Shown here in pieces: positions 1 through 9,708 of a DNA stretch of 64,000 nt. Source of the stretch: Rhynchopus sp. YZ270_cl-10. Lineage: Eukaryota > Euglenozoa > Diplonemea > Diplonemida > Diplonemidae. Location: NCBI GenBank assembly GCA_964035575.1, contig OZ037897.1:186001-250000 (forward strand), in the 5' to 3' direction. Every line of letters begins with the position of its first letter. The first letter of the stretch is position 1. The notes beneath the pieces were generated by a model that searched no databases, was not told the DNA's origin, and saw only the letters and a list, made by a program, of their open reading frames with translations. Both the position numbers and the translations under genes were made by a program.

Positions 1-704
1 AGACAAAGAAAGGTTGACTAGAAGGAGATGCCGTCGTCACTGCACATCAGGGATGCGCAACATGAGATAAGTATCGGCAAAGACATTGAAAAAAAATGGG
101 TGGAGCTGAGAAATAAACGAGGTGTCTACACGTTATAAATTATTCAAAAAAAAAAACAGTGAACAATAGTATGTGTACCAAGCCTGTGTCTCTCGCGCGC
201 AACGCAACTGTGCTCAAGTCACGTACTCTGGTTCTCATTAATTCAAGGAGAACGCGTGGTAGGGAAAATAACGTTTTTTTGTGTGTTTGGTTGGGGTATT
301 CTTACACATTTCAGCATACATGAATCGCGAGTTAAAGCAATTCTAAATAAATACGTGTTTCTGTCCCTTTTGGTTCTGTCGATGTCGCAAAGACAATCGC
401 AGATGCAAGGGACGAAAAGCCTTTGTGGCAAAACAATATCAAGATACCGCGATATGTGCTATTGATTCTCACACTTCATCGAACGAAAAAAAAACTAAGA
501 GAAAAAGCAACAATCAGAAAAGCACGTCGCGGGTGCGCAACAAAAAGTGGTCCAACTCCTGCTAACTTCTATACCTGTCTCTGCTATGAGCAAACGAATA
601 AGCAAAAAGGTGCAGGAGAGGAACCAAACAAAACTGGAAAACATGAATGTGACGCGGTCACGTGCACACATGTTCAAAACAATGGAACAAACGTAAGCTC
701 AGGT
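1..704. other. Intergenic, left edge
   Basis: No gene is supported here. Positions 351-430 match 2094-2170 closely, so this is the downstream flank of the first peptidase copy and shares ancestry with the spacer of the second copy. The rest is A-rich and has no recognisable coding potential. Confidence 0.6.
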
Positions 705-1673
705 TCAGACAAGAGCCACGGTGGGCATGTTCTTCATTCCGCACTGGTTGGAGCCACGTGCCAAACGGATGTACCCACTCTCTCCCCACTGGGAAGAGAA
801 GGAGTTCTTGATGATCCAGTAGGTGGGGGTCACTCCCACAATCGTCACAGCGTGGTCGAGCTGTCTCATTGAGCAGTTGTCCATGATTCCTCCCTGGTAC
901 GTGTTCCAGCTCTCAGCGTCCACACCAGTGGCAATGGGTCCGTTTGCAATGAGGTACGTCGCCATCTGGTCCTCATCCTGTGGGAGGTCCTTGTAGCCGG
1001 TGATCTTCGCACCAACAGCCATCGAGCTCACGTCTTTGCAGGTCCCAGTCACACCCTCTCCGCTTGTGTACGGGTACTCCTGCTCAGTCACAATCTCTCC
1101 GTTGTGGTTGTCCAGAAGCCACTGGAACGCAGTATCCAACATCCCACCGTTGCAGCCCTGGTCCACCTTGTCACACGACACAAGCTCCTGCTCCGACAAA
1201 GAGGTCAGGTTGTGTGTGGCAGCCCACTGTCCTTCCATTGTGCCCACTGCAGCAAAAGCCCACACACTCCCACACCTACCCTCACTCTTGATGTGTGTGA
1301 CACGTCCCTGCGTCCTCCAGTCCACAGATGTGTTCTGCACCTGCCGCACCTCGGCAGCAGAAAAGAGTGCCGGAGGCGACGGCTTCGTGGGCAGGCGCAG
1401 GTTGTGGTACGCCTTGAACTCTGCTGCAGTCAGGTCCGTGAATGCGTTCATCCCGTGGCGCACACCTGTCTTCGACCCAGCCTCACGCTCAGCAGCCTTC
1501 AGCATGTTCTGTTTGAAGATCGCACGACGGGCAGACTCGTCCTCACCGCTGTAGCGCTTCCCGTACGTCTCCTTGAAGTTGGCCCACAGCAGGCCCTCGT
1601 TCATCTCAACGTATGAGGCGGGCAGCGCAGTGGACGCTGCTGCCATGGCCAGAACAGACAGGGCGGTTTTCAT
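705..1673 (-). CDS. Papain-fold (C1A) protein, catalytic Cys lost, copy 1
   Basis: A 322-residue cathepsin-L-like protein. It has a signal peptide (about residues 1-18), an I29-type propeptide with the NAFTDLT motif, and a papain domain. The His (LDHAVTIVGV) and Asn (WIIKNSFSSQWGE) of the triad are present. The active-site block reads CGSVWAF where the family has CGSCWAF: the nucleophile is Val137 (GTG codon at 1263-1265). The oxyanion Gln is also replaced, by Arg (GRCGSV). It therefore cannot work as a normal thiol peptidase. Secretion and a regulatory, binding or decoy role are inferences. There is no C-terminal extension of the cruzain type. The ATG at 1673 is chosen because it begins the signal peptide and the codon further upstream is TTG. 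Confidence 0.9.
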   Translation of the reverse strand: MKTALSVLAMAAASTALPASYVEMNEGLLWANFKETYGKRYSGEDESARRAIFKQNMLKAAEREAGSKTGVRHGMNAFTDLTAAEFKAYHNLRLPTKPSPPALFSAAEVRQVQNTSVDWRTQGRVTHIKSEGRCGSVWAFAAVGTMEGQWAATHNLTSLSEQELVSCDKVDQGCNGGMLDTAFQWLLDNHNGEIVTEQEYPYTSGEGVTGTCKDVSSMAVGAKITGYKDLPQDEDQMATYLIANGPIATGVDAESWNTYQGGIMDNCSMRQLDHAVTIVGVTPTYWIIKNSFSSQWGESGYIRLARGSNQCGMKNMPTVALV

Positions 1674-1714
1674 GGTGGAGTTGGGTGTAAATAAAGACAA
1701 ACCTGTTTTGTGTG

Positions 1715-2429
1715 TTAAAGTAGGTGTTTATGCATTGCCACTGTCAAAAGGGATACGGGTTAAGGGGGATGTGGAGTACATCAAGACGAAGCAAACAAGG
1801 AAACTTATCAGATGAATGTGCCTCTCGTGCACACACATCGGGCAAGCAAAGTAGCGGTCAAATAAGTGAACACACAAAATGAGTCGAGAACGTTTTTGCG
1901 CGGAAAACACATCGAGCACCAAAGACCAAAGCAATCCGCAGCAGCAACCCTCTCCTTCATACACTCAGAGAATGTTCAGAAAACAAAATAATGTAAACAT
2001 GACAGAGTAGAGGAATCCAAAACAATCACACAAACAAATCGTTACACACTTCAGAGCAACATATGGCCAGAGAGCCTCAGTCGCATGTTCCAATGTACGT
2101 GTTTCTGTCCCTTTGGTTCTGTCGATGTCGCAAAGACAATCGCAGATGCAAGGGATGAAAAACCTTGTGGCCGTACAGAGGAAAACAAAAAACAAAAAAC
2201 AAAAAAAATGGCAGATGCATGTGCACTCTCGTGCACATCGAACAAATCAAGATACCAAAAATACAGGTGGGACTTTTGGATTAGCAGCAAACAGTAATGA
2301 AAAAGGGGCAGGAAGCGACCAAAGCTTTGCTTGAACAGAACGCCAAGTGCACACAGTTTCAAAACAATATTAATGGAACAATGAAAACTTGAAAATGTAA
2401 AGAGAACTTCAATGAGACAGATGAACAAT
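1715..2429. other. Intergenic spacer between peptidase copies
   Basis: No gene seen. It holds a short dispersed repeat at about 1811-1845 (core GATGAATGTGCCTCTCGTGC), a related piece near 2212-2240, and the duplicated block 2094-2170. Confidence 0.6.
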
Positions 2430-2436
2430 CTCAGGT

Positions 2437-3405
2437 TCAGACGAGAGCCACAGTGGGCATGTTCTTCATTCCGCACTGGTTGGAGCCACGTGCCAAACGG
2501 ATGTACCCACTCTCTCCCCACCCGGAAGAGTAGGAGTTCTTGATGATCCAGTAGGTGGGGGTCACACCCACAATCGTCACAGCGTGGTCGAGCTGTCTCA
2601 TTGAGCAGTTGTCCATGATTCCTCCCTGGTATGTGTTCCAGCTCTCAGCGTCCACACCAGTGGCAATGGGTCCGTTTGCAATGAGGTACGTCGCCATCTG
2701 GTCCTCATCCTGTGGGAGGTCCTTGTAGCCGGTGATCTTCGCACCAACAGCCATCGAGCTCACGTCTTTGCAGGTCCCAGTCACACCCTCTCCGCTTGTG
2801 TACGGGTACTCCTGCTCAGTCACAATCTCTCCGTTGTGGTTGTCCAGAAGCCACTGGAACGCAGTATCCAACATCCCACCGTTGCAGCCCTGGTCCACCT
2901 TGTCACACGACACAAGCTCCTGCTCCGACAAAGAGGTCAGGTTGTGTGTGGCAGCCCACTGTCCTTCCATTGTGCCCACTGCAGCAAAAGCCCACACACT
3001 CCCGCACTGACCCTCACTCTTGATGTGTGTGACACGTCCCTGCGTCCTCCAATCCACAGATGTGTTCTGCACCTGCCGCACTTCGGCAGCAGAAAAGAGT
3101 GCCGGAGGCGACGGCTTCGTGGGCAGGCGCAGGTTGTGGTACGCCTTGAACTCTTCCGCAGTCAGGTCTGTGAATGCGTTCATCCCGTGGCGCACACCTG
3201 TCTTTGACCCAGCCTCACGCTCAGCAGCCTTCAGCATGTTCTGTTTGAAGATCGCACGACGGGCAGACTCGTCCTCACCGCTGTAGCGCTTCCCGTACGT
3301 CTCCTTGAAGTTGGCCCACAGCAGGCCCTCGTTCATCTCAACGTATGAGGCGGGCAGCGCAGTGGACGCTGCTGCCATGGCCAGAACAGACAGGGCGGTT
3401 TTCAT
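2437..3405 (-). CDS. Papain-fold (C1A) protein, catalytic Cys lost, copy 2
   Basis: A 322-residue tandem copy of the gene at 705-1673 with only a few amino-acid differences. It is the more canonical copy: the oxyanion Gln is kept (GQCGSV) and the Asn block reads NSYSSGWGESGY. The nucleophile position is again Val (codon 2995-2997). The loss therefore predates the duplication or was spread by conversion. Signal peptide and I29-type propeptide are as in copy 1. Upstream similarity ends at 3446. The sequence beyond is a C-rich tract that could serve as a trans-splice acceptor region. Confidence 0.9.
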   Translation of the reverse strand: MKTALSVLAMAAASTALPASYVEMNEGLLWANFKETYGKRYSGEDESARRAIFKQNMLKAAEREAGSKTGVRHGMNAFTDLTAEEFKAYHNLRLPTKPSPPALFSAAEVRQVQNTSVDWRTQGRVTHIKSEGQCGSVWAFAAVGTMEGQWAATHNLTSLSEQELVSCDKVDQGCNGGMLDTAFQWLLDNHNGEIVTEQEYPYTSGEGVTGTCKDVSSMAVGAKITGYKDLPQDEDQMATYLIANGPIATGVDAESWNTYQGGIMDNCSMRQLDHAVTIVGVTPTYWIIKNSYSSGWGESGYIRLARGSNQCGMKNMPTVALV

Positions 3406-3692
3406 GGTGGAGTTGGGTGTAAATAAAGACAAACCTGTTTTGTGTGATACGAGGATTCCCCCTCCCCCTCCCCACCCCACCACCCCCAACAATTTACAAT
3501 TCTAAACACCCCCCCTTTCCTTTTTCTAACACCTCTATGAATCTATCAAATACTAAAAAGCACTTCCAACACTCCCCCACCACCACCCCCACTCCACTAC
3601 TGCACTACTGCACTACTGCATTCCGACCAACCTAGAACAGAACGCTGCGAGAATGGGATAGACCACTCCTCCCACCCTCCCACCCTCCCTCT

Positions 3693-4721
3693 CTACCCTG
3701 CTGCATTGTAGGTCGCAAACAGCTTCTGGAGTGTTGAGAGTCGATGCGTTTCGACAGAGATGCCACGGCACGCTGCGTCAACGTCTGTCCCCCACTGCGT
3801 CATTTCAAGCGACTCCACGCCGTCAGCATCCCAGAGCGAGAGAAGGGCACGCAGGTTGGTCTGCAGTTTTGTGAGTACCGCATCGCCACCCCCACCACCA
3901 CCGCCCCCCAGCTGCCCCTGGATCCGCCCGAGGAGGATGCCTGCTGCCGCAACAGACACAGCCCCGTCACCCCCCTCCGCAGAGGCCACCCCCGCATTCA
4001 TCAACAGCTCGACGTAGCGGTCTTTGTCGCTATTGCATGCCTCCAGCTCGCTGCACAGAGCTGTGTTCTGTTTGCGGAGTGTTTCGACCTCGCATGTTAC
4101 TGCAGCTATGTCCTGGACAAGCTTTTTCATTTTTGCCTCATTTTTAGGGTTGGAGTTGTCCTCCTTCTCCTTCTTCCCTGGCTTTGGATTTGGCTTGGCC
4201 CCCCTGCTCCGCGAAGCGTTGCGAATCGGGTTTCGCACACTTTGTGCAACAGATTCACGGAGGCTGGTCAACTCCCTGGCACGGCTGTCTTGGATTTCAA
4301 GGCTGCGGGTGTGCAGCTCTTTCCTCAATGCAGAAATGCTGAGAAGCGCGTCGTGGTGCGACTCCTGCAACGCAGCCAACTCGGACTTCACCTTCTTCAG
4401 CTCCCTCTGGTAGAGAACTGACTCCGTTTTGAGCAGCTTTGTCTGCGCAGCCTTGCGTGACGCATCTCGTGTCGCCCGGTCGCATCCCTCCACAGCTGTG
4501 CGCAGCTTCTGCTCCGTTGCCGCTAGGGTGTCGGATTTTTCTGCATACTCCGCCTTCAGTAATTTGTACCTTCGGTCTGTGGGGTGTGGCTGTGGGGGTG
4601 GGGGTGGGTTGTAGTGCCGTGGGAATAAGGTGTCTGCTTGGGTGTAGAAGCTGTCATCGTAGTCTTCTTCCTGGCTTGCAGTGTCGCAGAGATCAGCTTG
4701 CTCTTCGATGTAGCGTGTCAT
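3693..4721 (-). CDS. Coiled-coil protein, unknown
   Basis: A 342-residue protein with an acidic N-terminus, a Pro-rich stretch near residues 40-47, and long heptad-like helices (about 50-160 and 195-245). A basic linker (GKKEKED region) separates the helices, and a run of Gly lies near residue 280. No catalytic motif or membrane segment is visible. A cytoskeletal or scaffold role would be usual for such a protein but is not shown. ATG at 4721. It follows the peptidase pair on the same strand, about 290 bp from copy 2. Confidence 0.75.
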   Translation of the reverse strand: MTRYIEEQADLCDTASQEEDYDDSFYTQADTLFPRHYNPPPPPQPHPTDRRYKLLKAEYAEKSDTLAATEQKLRTAVEGCDRATRDASRKAAQTKLLKTESVLYQRELKKVKSELAALQESHHDALLSISALRKELHTRSLEIQDSRARELTSLRESVAQSVRNPIRNASRSRGAKPNPKPGKKEKEDNSNPKNEAKMKKLVQDIAAVTCEVETLRKQNTALCSELEACNSDKDRYVELLMNAGVASAEGGDGAVSVAAAGILLGRIQGQLGGGGGGGGDAVLTKLQTNLRALLSLWDADGVESLEMTQWGTDVDAACRGISVETHRLSTLQKLFATYNAAG

Positions 4722-5037
4722 GTTGTTGTGGTGGGTGGTGGTAGTGCGAAGTAGTTTTTTTTTTCTTCCGGCAATACTACGTATGGACGGTAGTGGTGGT
4801 CACCCTGAAAGGAGAAAACGGAGAAAGTAGGAACGATTTCCTAGAGATCCAGGCGAAGCTAGGGTTTGAAATTTTAGCAAAGCGGTGGGGGGTTTTTTGA
4901 GAAGGAGAAACCAAAAAAAAATGTGTAATAACGAAGTTCAAAAGCTGAGGAAATTAAAATAGCAAATTTTCTGTAGGAGATAGGGTGGGGTGGGGTGGGG
5001 GGGATAAAAGGGTTGTTGGCAAAAATAGTAGGATCGG
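4722..5037. other. Intergenic, low complexity
   Basis: A- and G-rich sequence with no supported gene. A short G-rich run lies at 4983-5003. Confidence 0.5.
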
Positions 5038-5153
5038 TAGGTAAGTAAAAGGAAAAAAGGTTTTTTTCGTTGATTGCACAATCCTCCTGTTTGAGGGATG
5101 ATTGGCGACCGTACCGGTAATACTATTTCCCCTTTAAAGCAAGCTTCGTAGGA
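5038..5153 (+). repeat. Dispersed repeat R1 (SINE-like), copy 1
   Basis: A roughly 110-bp repeat containing TTCGTTGATTGCACAAT, then GATTGGCGACCGTA, then TTTAAAGCAAGC, ending in an A-run. Other copies lie at 9286-9387 (right part), 20203-20336 and 42112-42262. An A-rich 3' end and dispersed copies suggest a short retroposon, but I see no clear pol III promoter. A second R1 copy starts at 5159 and is interrupted at 5214 by the insertion described next. Confidence 0.7.
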
Positions 5154-5309
5154 ATAAAAATAGTAGGATCGGTAGGTAAGTAAAAGGAAAAAAGGTTTTT
5201 TTCGTTGATTGCACCCCTAACCCCCTGGGACTGCTCTGCACAGAGCTGAATACTCGGAGTCCTGATAATGATGCTACAAATCTGTTTCGCCCACTGTCTA
5301 ATCCAGTAT

Positions 5310-5790
5310 GGCCGCGGCGTCACCGCCGGAGACATCGTTAGCGACATCTAATTATTTATAGTCGCTCGTGGCGACTTTCACTGTTTTCGCCCAGTGTGGC
5401 CGCGGCGTTACCGCCGGAGACATCGTTAGCGACATCTAATTATTTACAGTCGCTCGTGGCGACTTTCACTGTTTTCGCCCAGTATGGCCGCGGCGTTACC
5501 GCCGGAGACATCGTTAGCGACATCTAATTATTTATAGTCGCTCGTGGCGACTTTCACTGTTTTCGCCCAGTGTGGCCGCGGCGTTACCGCCGGAGACATC
5601 GTTTGCGACATCTAATTATTTTATAGTCGCTCGTGGCGACTTTCAGTGTTTGGCCGACGGTTGTCCCTACATGTCGTTCTTTATAGTCGCCCGTAGCGAC
5701 TTTCGTAGGGGGGTCCGACGCACCAACACATTGTTTATAGTCGCTCGTAACGATTTCCGCTTCCATATAGCTTGCGAGGTTCTTCCTGCA
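5310..5790. repeat. Hairpin-repeat cassette 1
   Basis: About four tandem copies of an 88-bp unit (GCCGCGGCGTTACCGCCGG ... ATCTAATTATTTATAG). Each carries the small stem-loop AGTCGCTCGTGGCGACTTT. A diverged tail follows to about 5790, with three more stem-loops of the same type (GTCGCCCGTAGCGAC and variants). The tail recurs at 6500-6700 and 8838-9048. Confidence 0.85.
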
Positions 5791-5888
5791 TCACTGCTTC
5801 CTGTTTTGTATTTTGTAATTTTTGTATAGACCCATGATGATATCCCAAACCCCGTTCCCCGATACCGCGATACTACCACATCATAACT

Positions 5889-6480
5889 CTAGTCGCCTTC
5901 ACGAAGCTCTTTAAGGGAACCATAGTCACAGAGTTTGACGATTGTCTTTCGATAGGAGGACGTATGCTGATTTGATGTCTCGCTGGACAATAGTGTGAGC
6001 CCGGTGGTACGGATGCCGCTGAGGATTTGGCAGGCGAAGCTGGAGGCTTCACGTTCTTCGATGAGATGTGGATTGGCTGCATTGACGTATTCCGCTAAGG
6101 TTACACCACTGACTAATTTCCTGGGGATACGGAGACAGCGTGTATTGCATGTCATCGCACTAAACCATTCCTGAAAGACGTCCCCAAAGGCACTGCCCCC
6201 CAGTTGTCTTCCCTTCTGGATATGCGCGTTGTTGTCCGTAGGTCTGATTTTGTCGTCCACGGAGGTGTTGTGTGTGGTTCTCCGGGCAGGGTCAGCGGTT
6301 GCAGAAGCGCTCCCTTCAGACGTAAGAGGGGTGTAGGTGTCGTCCTTCGCATCGTCGTAGTTGCCGCAGTCGCTTGGGACACTCATCTTCGCCTCCACTC
6401 GGGCGGATTGTGGAGCTTCCTCTCGGAGTCTGTAACCTGTCCGACCTTTCTTGTGCGCCCTTTCACGAGGTCGCCTGGGC
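5889..6480 (-). pseudogene. Protein kinase relic
   Basis: Read on the minus strand, the pieces give a glycine loop (QLGGSAFGDVF), an alpha-E helix region (SSFACQILSGI), a catalytic loop that survives only in another frame (IVQRDIKSAYVLLSKDN, with Gln for the His of HRD), and a DFG-like segment (VKLCDYGS). At least two frame changes are needed, the VAIK lysine is not evident, and the C-lobe after DYG is missing. It is a dead fragment of a Ser/Thr kinase. It sits between hairpin cassettes 1 and 2. Confidence 0.7.
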
Positions 6481-6499
6481 CGACGTTAGCGACATTTTG

Positions 6500-6700
6500 T
6501 TTTTTATAGTCGCTCGTGGCGACTCTCAGTGTTTGGTCGACGGTTGTCCCTACATGTCGTTATTTAGAGTCGCCCGTAGCGACTTTGTTATTCTTTAGAG
6601 TCGCCCGTAGCGACTTTCGTAGGGGGGTCCGACGCACCAACACATTGTTTATAGTCGTTCGTATCGACTTCGCTATCACATCGCTTACGAGGTTTTCCGG
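6500..6700. repeat. Hairpin-repeat cassette 2
   Basis: Near-identical to the tail of cassette 1 and to cassette 3: successive stem-loops AGTCGCTCGTGGCGACT, AGTCGCCCGTAGCGACT (twice) and AGTCGTTCGTATCGACT, separated by conserved spacers (TTGGTCGACGGTTGTCCC; GGGGGGTCCGACGCACCAA). It separates the kinase relic from the phosphatase relic. Confidence 0.85.
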
Positions 6701-6791
6701 TTGTGTAAAATATTTTTAGGAGACTGCACAACCCTCCTTGCCTAAAAAGTCAGTTGGCGGCAGAGTCGATCCGAACGCTGTCCTCCACGGA

Positions 6792-8830
6792 TTATGATGC
6801 TGGTCGACATTGAGAGTAGCTGCCTTGTTCCCGTAGGAGTTGTAGTAGTTTTGGCGTCGAGAAGATGGTGATGCACTTGCCAACATGGGTCTTTGCGTAC
6901 CCCTTATCCATACACGCTGTTAACGTCGTGTGCGCACCACCAGCACCAGGTTGTTCTTCTCCAAACAAACGCCTTGGTAAAGTCCTCCCCGAAGAGGACG
7001 CCACGTCCCCTTGCCAAGGAGCCTTCGCCAGGCTCATCCCAGGGATCGCTCCAGAGCATGTTCGTCATGGCGCCGGTCTCGGGGACGTCCGTTTCTCTGT
7101 TGAGCGCGAGGATTTCCTCTAGAATGGTGTCGGGTCCAGGGATGCCTCCGTGCACGACAAAGATCTTTTCGTCGATGAGGTGCGCCAAAGTCATCATCTT
7201 GAAGACTGCTAGGATGGTATGGTAGATATCGCATGAACCGTGTTTCAGAAGCATCTCGGCAAGGAAGTTCGTTGACCGCGTGGTCTTCGTGGTTTCCCCG
7301 GACCACATTAAAGTACTCCGGATACGCTACCTTAAGGAGAAGAAGAACTGTCACGCATGCTGCGCCATATGCACCTCGGATGACGAAACCTCCGTTGAAA
7401 ATGATGATGTCGAGTTCTGATGCATTCCGGTGATTTTGAGGATGTGTAAAAGGTCGTGGAAGTTGCTCTTGGATGTCACCGCTCACTTTTCAGGAAACGC
7501 CATCAGGGATGGTGGTATTTTTGATGTTGTCGAGGAGCTGCAGCTTTGTCTTTACCTGGCCAAGAATACCAAAAAGTGAAGTTGATAGTGCAAACGCCTC
7601 TGACACACCGTGCGTTATCGAAACCCGGAGTGTTGCGCTTGGGGGTGGAAACAGAAGGTCATCAGTGCGATGGTTCATATGCGCTGCCTTCCAGTTGGCG
7701 GTGAAGACGTTCATCCGAATTTGTGCCACTTCTTGGGAAAAAACTCTGGTTTTTCAGTTCTGTCACAGCGTCCGGGACAATTCCGGGTTTAGATACGGTC
7801 GAGGGTTTTTGTCAATAGGCTCTCGGTCTTGTTCATATGCAAGTCGTTCCTCGTCCAGTTCTGCAATCCGTCGTCATAATCTTCAATAAACGGCCAGCCT
7901 CTTTTCCGCCCTTCGGGGTCCGTTCCGACCCAAAAAACCTCAGCTTGTTTGATTTGTGTAATTTGCCCCTTAAAGTCGTGCAGTGCAAACTGTGACCCCA
8001 TAACACCGCCCTGCTTCGCAAAACACAGCCCACGACGATAATAGTACACCAAAAACTTTGCGCGAGAAAACACTTTTTATCGCTGGCGAGGTATTTTTCG
8101 ATGTTGCGCCTGTCACCTTCGATGGCCTTCGTGGAATCTTGCAGGGCTAGGCTCGTCAAAAGCGGAGTCAAGCACATTGACCTCTCAGAGAGAGACTCCG
8201 GAAGATCTTTGCAGCTCCACAGCCTTTGTAAAATAGACCTTTGCGCGAGAGTATTGTCGTATGTTGGGTCTGCAAGTGCTTTTATGGTCATACTATGCGG
8301 TGGAAGTCGACTCAGATATGTGAGTTTGCATGTCTTGGGTATTGGGTTTCTAGGATCACCAGACAGGGACTGTTTAATCCTGAGGCGCTAATAGCGCTGA
8401 GTGCAAAGGATGTGGCGGGGAGGGTAGGGGTCGTTGTCGACGTGGTTTTGCATTGGGTTGGGGTCCACCCGGTACACCGGTCATTGACTCGGAAATGTTA
8501 CAGTCGTGGTGAGGTGAGGTGAGCGTCTTGCAGGAGTTTCCATCAGGTGTACGACGTTTTCATCATTGGGTTGATTTGTTGTTGCCCTTACGAAGTTGGA
8601 ACCGTCTTGGAAGAGGCATTTTCCTTCGTGGAATAGATGGCTCCCATCGGAATGGATCTGATAGGCTGTGGCGGAGTAACGTTTCCATTTGCTAAGCGTC
8701 GGTGAGGCGGAGTCATTAGCCCCCTGGTGGAAATGTTCATATCAAGGGCATCTTCAGATTTGAGCTTTGGGGAGTAGTTAGGTTTTTCACTGCTTTCCTC
8801 AGTTTCTTCATCTTCACGAATATATATGTC
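6792..8830 (-). pseudogene. PP5-type protein phosphatase relic
   Basis: The phosphatase part (6792-7486, at least two frames) reads FNGGFVIRG for FNGDFVDRG, then VVRGNHED, VVHGGIPGPD, MLWSDPWDEP, FGEDFTKAF and CITIFSTP. Two of these lose metal-binding or core residues. Upstream (7789-8400) lies a TPR-like segment with YYYRRGLCFAKQGG and STKAIEGDRRNIEKY, the order found in protein phosphatase 5 (TPR, then catalytic domain). Further upstream (8540-8830) an acidic Ser/Pro-rich stretch is open for about 75 codons and then changes frame. Altered motifs and several frame changes show it is not functional. It lies between hairpin cassettes 2 and 3. Confidence 0.75.
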
Positions 8831-8837
8831 GTCGTTA

Positions 8838-9048
8838 GCGACGATTTGTTTTTTATAGTCGCTCGTGGCGACTCTCAGTGTTTGGTCGACGGTTGTCCCT
8901 ACATGTCGTTATTTAGAGTCGCCCGTAGCGACTTTGTTATTCTTTAGAGTCGCCCGTAGCGACTTTCTCGTAGGGGGGTCCGACGCACCAACACATTGTT
9001 TTAAGTCGTTCGTATCGACTTCGCTATCACATCGCTTACGAGGTTCTT
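8838..9048. repeat. Hairpin-repeat cassette 3
   Basis: Third copy of the stem-loop cassette, collinear with 6500-6700 and differing by a few bases. The remaining 240 bp to the right junction hold no recognised feature. Confidence 0.85.
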
Positions 9049-9304
9049 AAGTGCTTTTTCGCACTTTTCCCTTCGCAGTTGGGGGAGGTTGTGTTTTCCC
9101 ATCGTCAGGAAACTTCGGCGTCTACTCCATTCCCGACGGCCCAGCGTTCCCACTACGTGCTCCAATGCGCGCACGCAGTAACAGGCCCACAAGCCGTCGC
9201 TACAGGTATCAAGAGCATTCTCTGTGGCCTTTTGCGATGTTATCCATTGTTGTGTGTGTTATGTTTTGTTGATTGTGCAAATAAATTTTTTTCGTTGATT
9301 GCAC

Positions 9305-9607
9305 AATCCTCCTGTTTGAGGGATGATTGGCGACCGTACCGGTAATACTATTTCCCCTTTAAAGCAAGCTTCGTAGGAATAAAAAAAAAAACTGGAATAA
9401 CTTTTATTTTTCTGTGACTCTAATATTTTAGATCAAATTCATGAACAGTTTTTGTTGTGTTGACAATCACCTAAGTAGCCCACCGGAGTAGGATACCTAG
9501 ACTCTGTACACAATGTTGGCCGAAGCCTTTGTACTACTGTATAGACCCGCTCTTCCCGTGGCGGAGATTATGGACTCTGGGCTGATGGGGGTTTTTTTTC
9601 TTTCTGA
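9305..9607. other. Right part of split R1 repeat, then intergenic
   Basis: 9305-9387 is the right part of the interrupted R1 copy, ending in an A-run. 9388-9607 contains no supported gene. Confidence 0.6.
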
Positions 9608-9708
9608 GGTGTGGCTGAAGGGGTCTGATTCGCACTTTCCGCACTTTCTCGCACTTTTTCCGCACTTTTCCGCACTTTCGCCGCACTTTTTCAGCACTTT
9701 TCCGCACT

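Larger units (their letters stand above)
351..3446. repeat. Tandem duplication, about 1.73-kb unit
   Basis: Two direct copies lie about 1,732 bp apart. The matching blocks are 351-430 with 2094-2170 and 697-1714 with 2430-3446. The coding part is nearly identical between copies. Most of the non-coding spacer (440-690 against 2180-2430) no longer aligns by eye. Upstream similarity stops at 1714 and 3446. This is a local gene duplication, like the peptidase arrays known in kinetoplastids, possibly homogenised by gene conversion. Confidence 0.85.
5215..9285. mobile_element. 4.07-kb insertion flanked by 19-bp duplication
   Basis: The 19-mer TTTTTTTCGTTGATTGCAC occurs at 5196-5214 and again at 9286-9304. 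The R1 repeat is split exactly there: its left part ends at 5214 and its right part resumes at 9305. So 5215-9285 was inserted into an R1 copy with a 19-bp target-site duplication. The cargo is two decayed signalling genes on the minus strand and three hairpin-repeat cassettes. I see no transposase or reverse transcriptase and no clear terminal inverted repeat. A 19-bp duplication would suit target-primed insertion, but the right junction also has a near-repeat (GTTGATTGTGCAAATAAA), so local rearrangement remains possible. Confidence 0.6.

Noticed and set aside
1674-1700. Longer N-terminus of the peptidase (MSLFTPNST...)
   Set aside because: It would need a TTG start. The ATG at 1673 begins the signal peptide.
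3744-4421. Plus-strand frames opposite the coiled-coil gene
   Set aside because: They are shadows of a GC-rich gene with better codon structure on the minus strand.
5209-5225. CCCTAA at the left junction of the 4-kb insertion as a telomere remnant
   Set aside because: It is a single hexamer only, too little to claim.
6792-8830. Functional PP5 phosphatase
   Set aside because: Metal-binding motifs are altered and the reading frame is broken several times.
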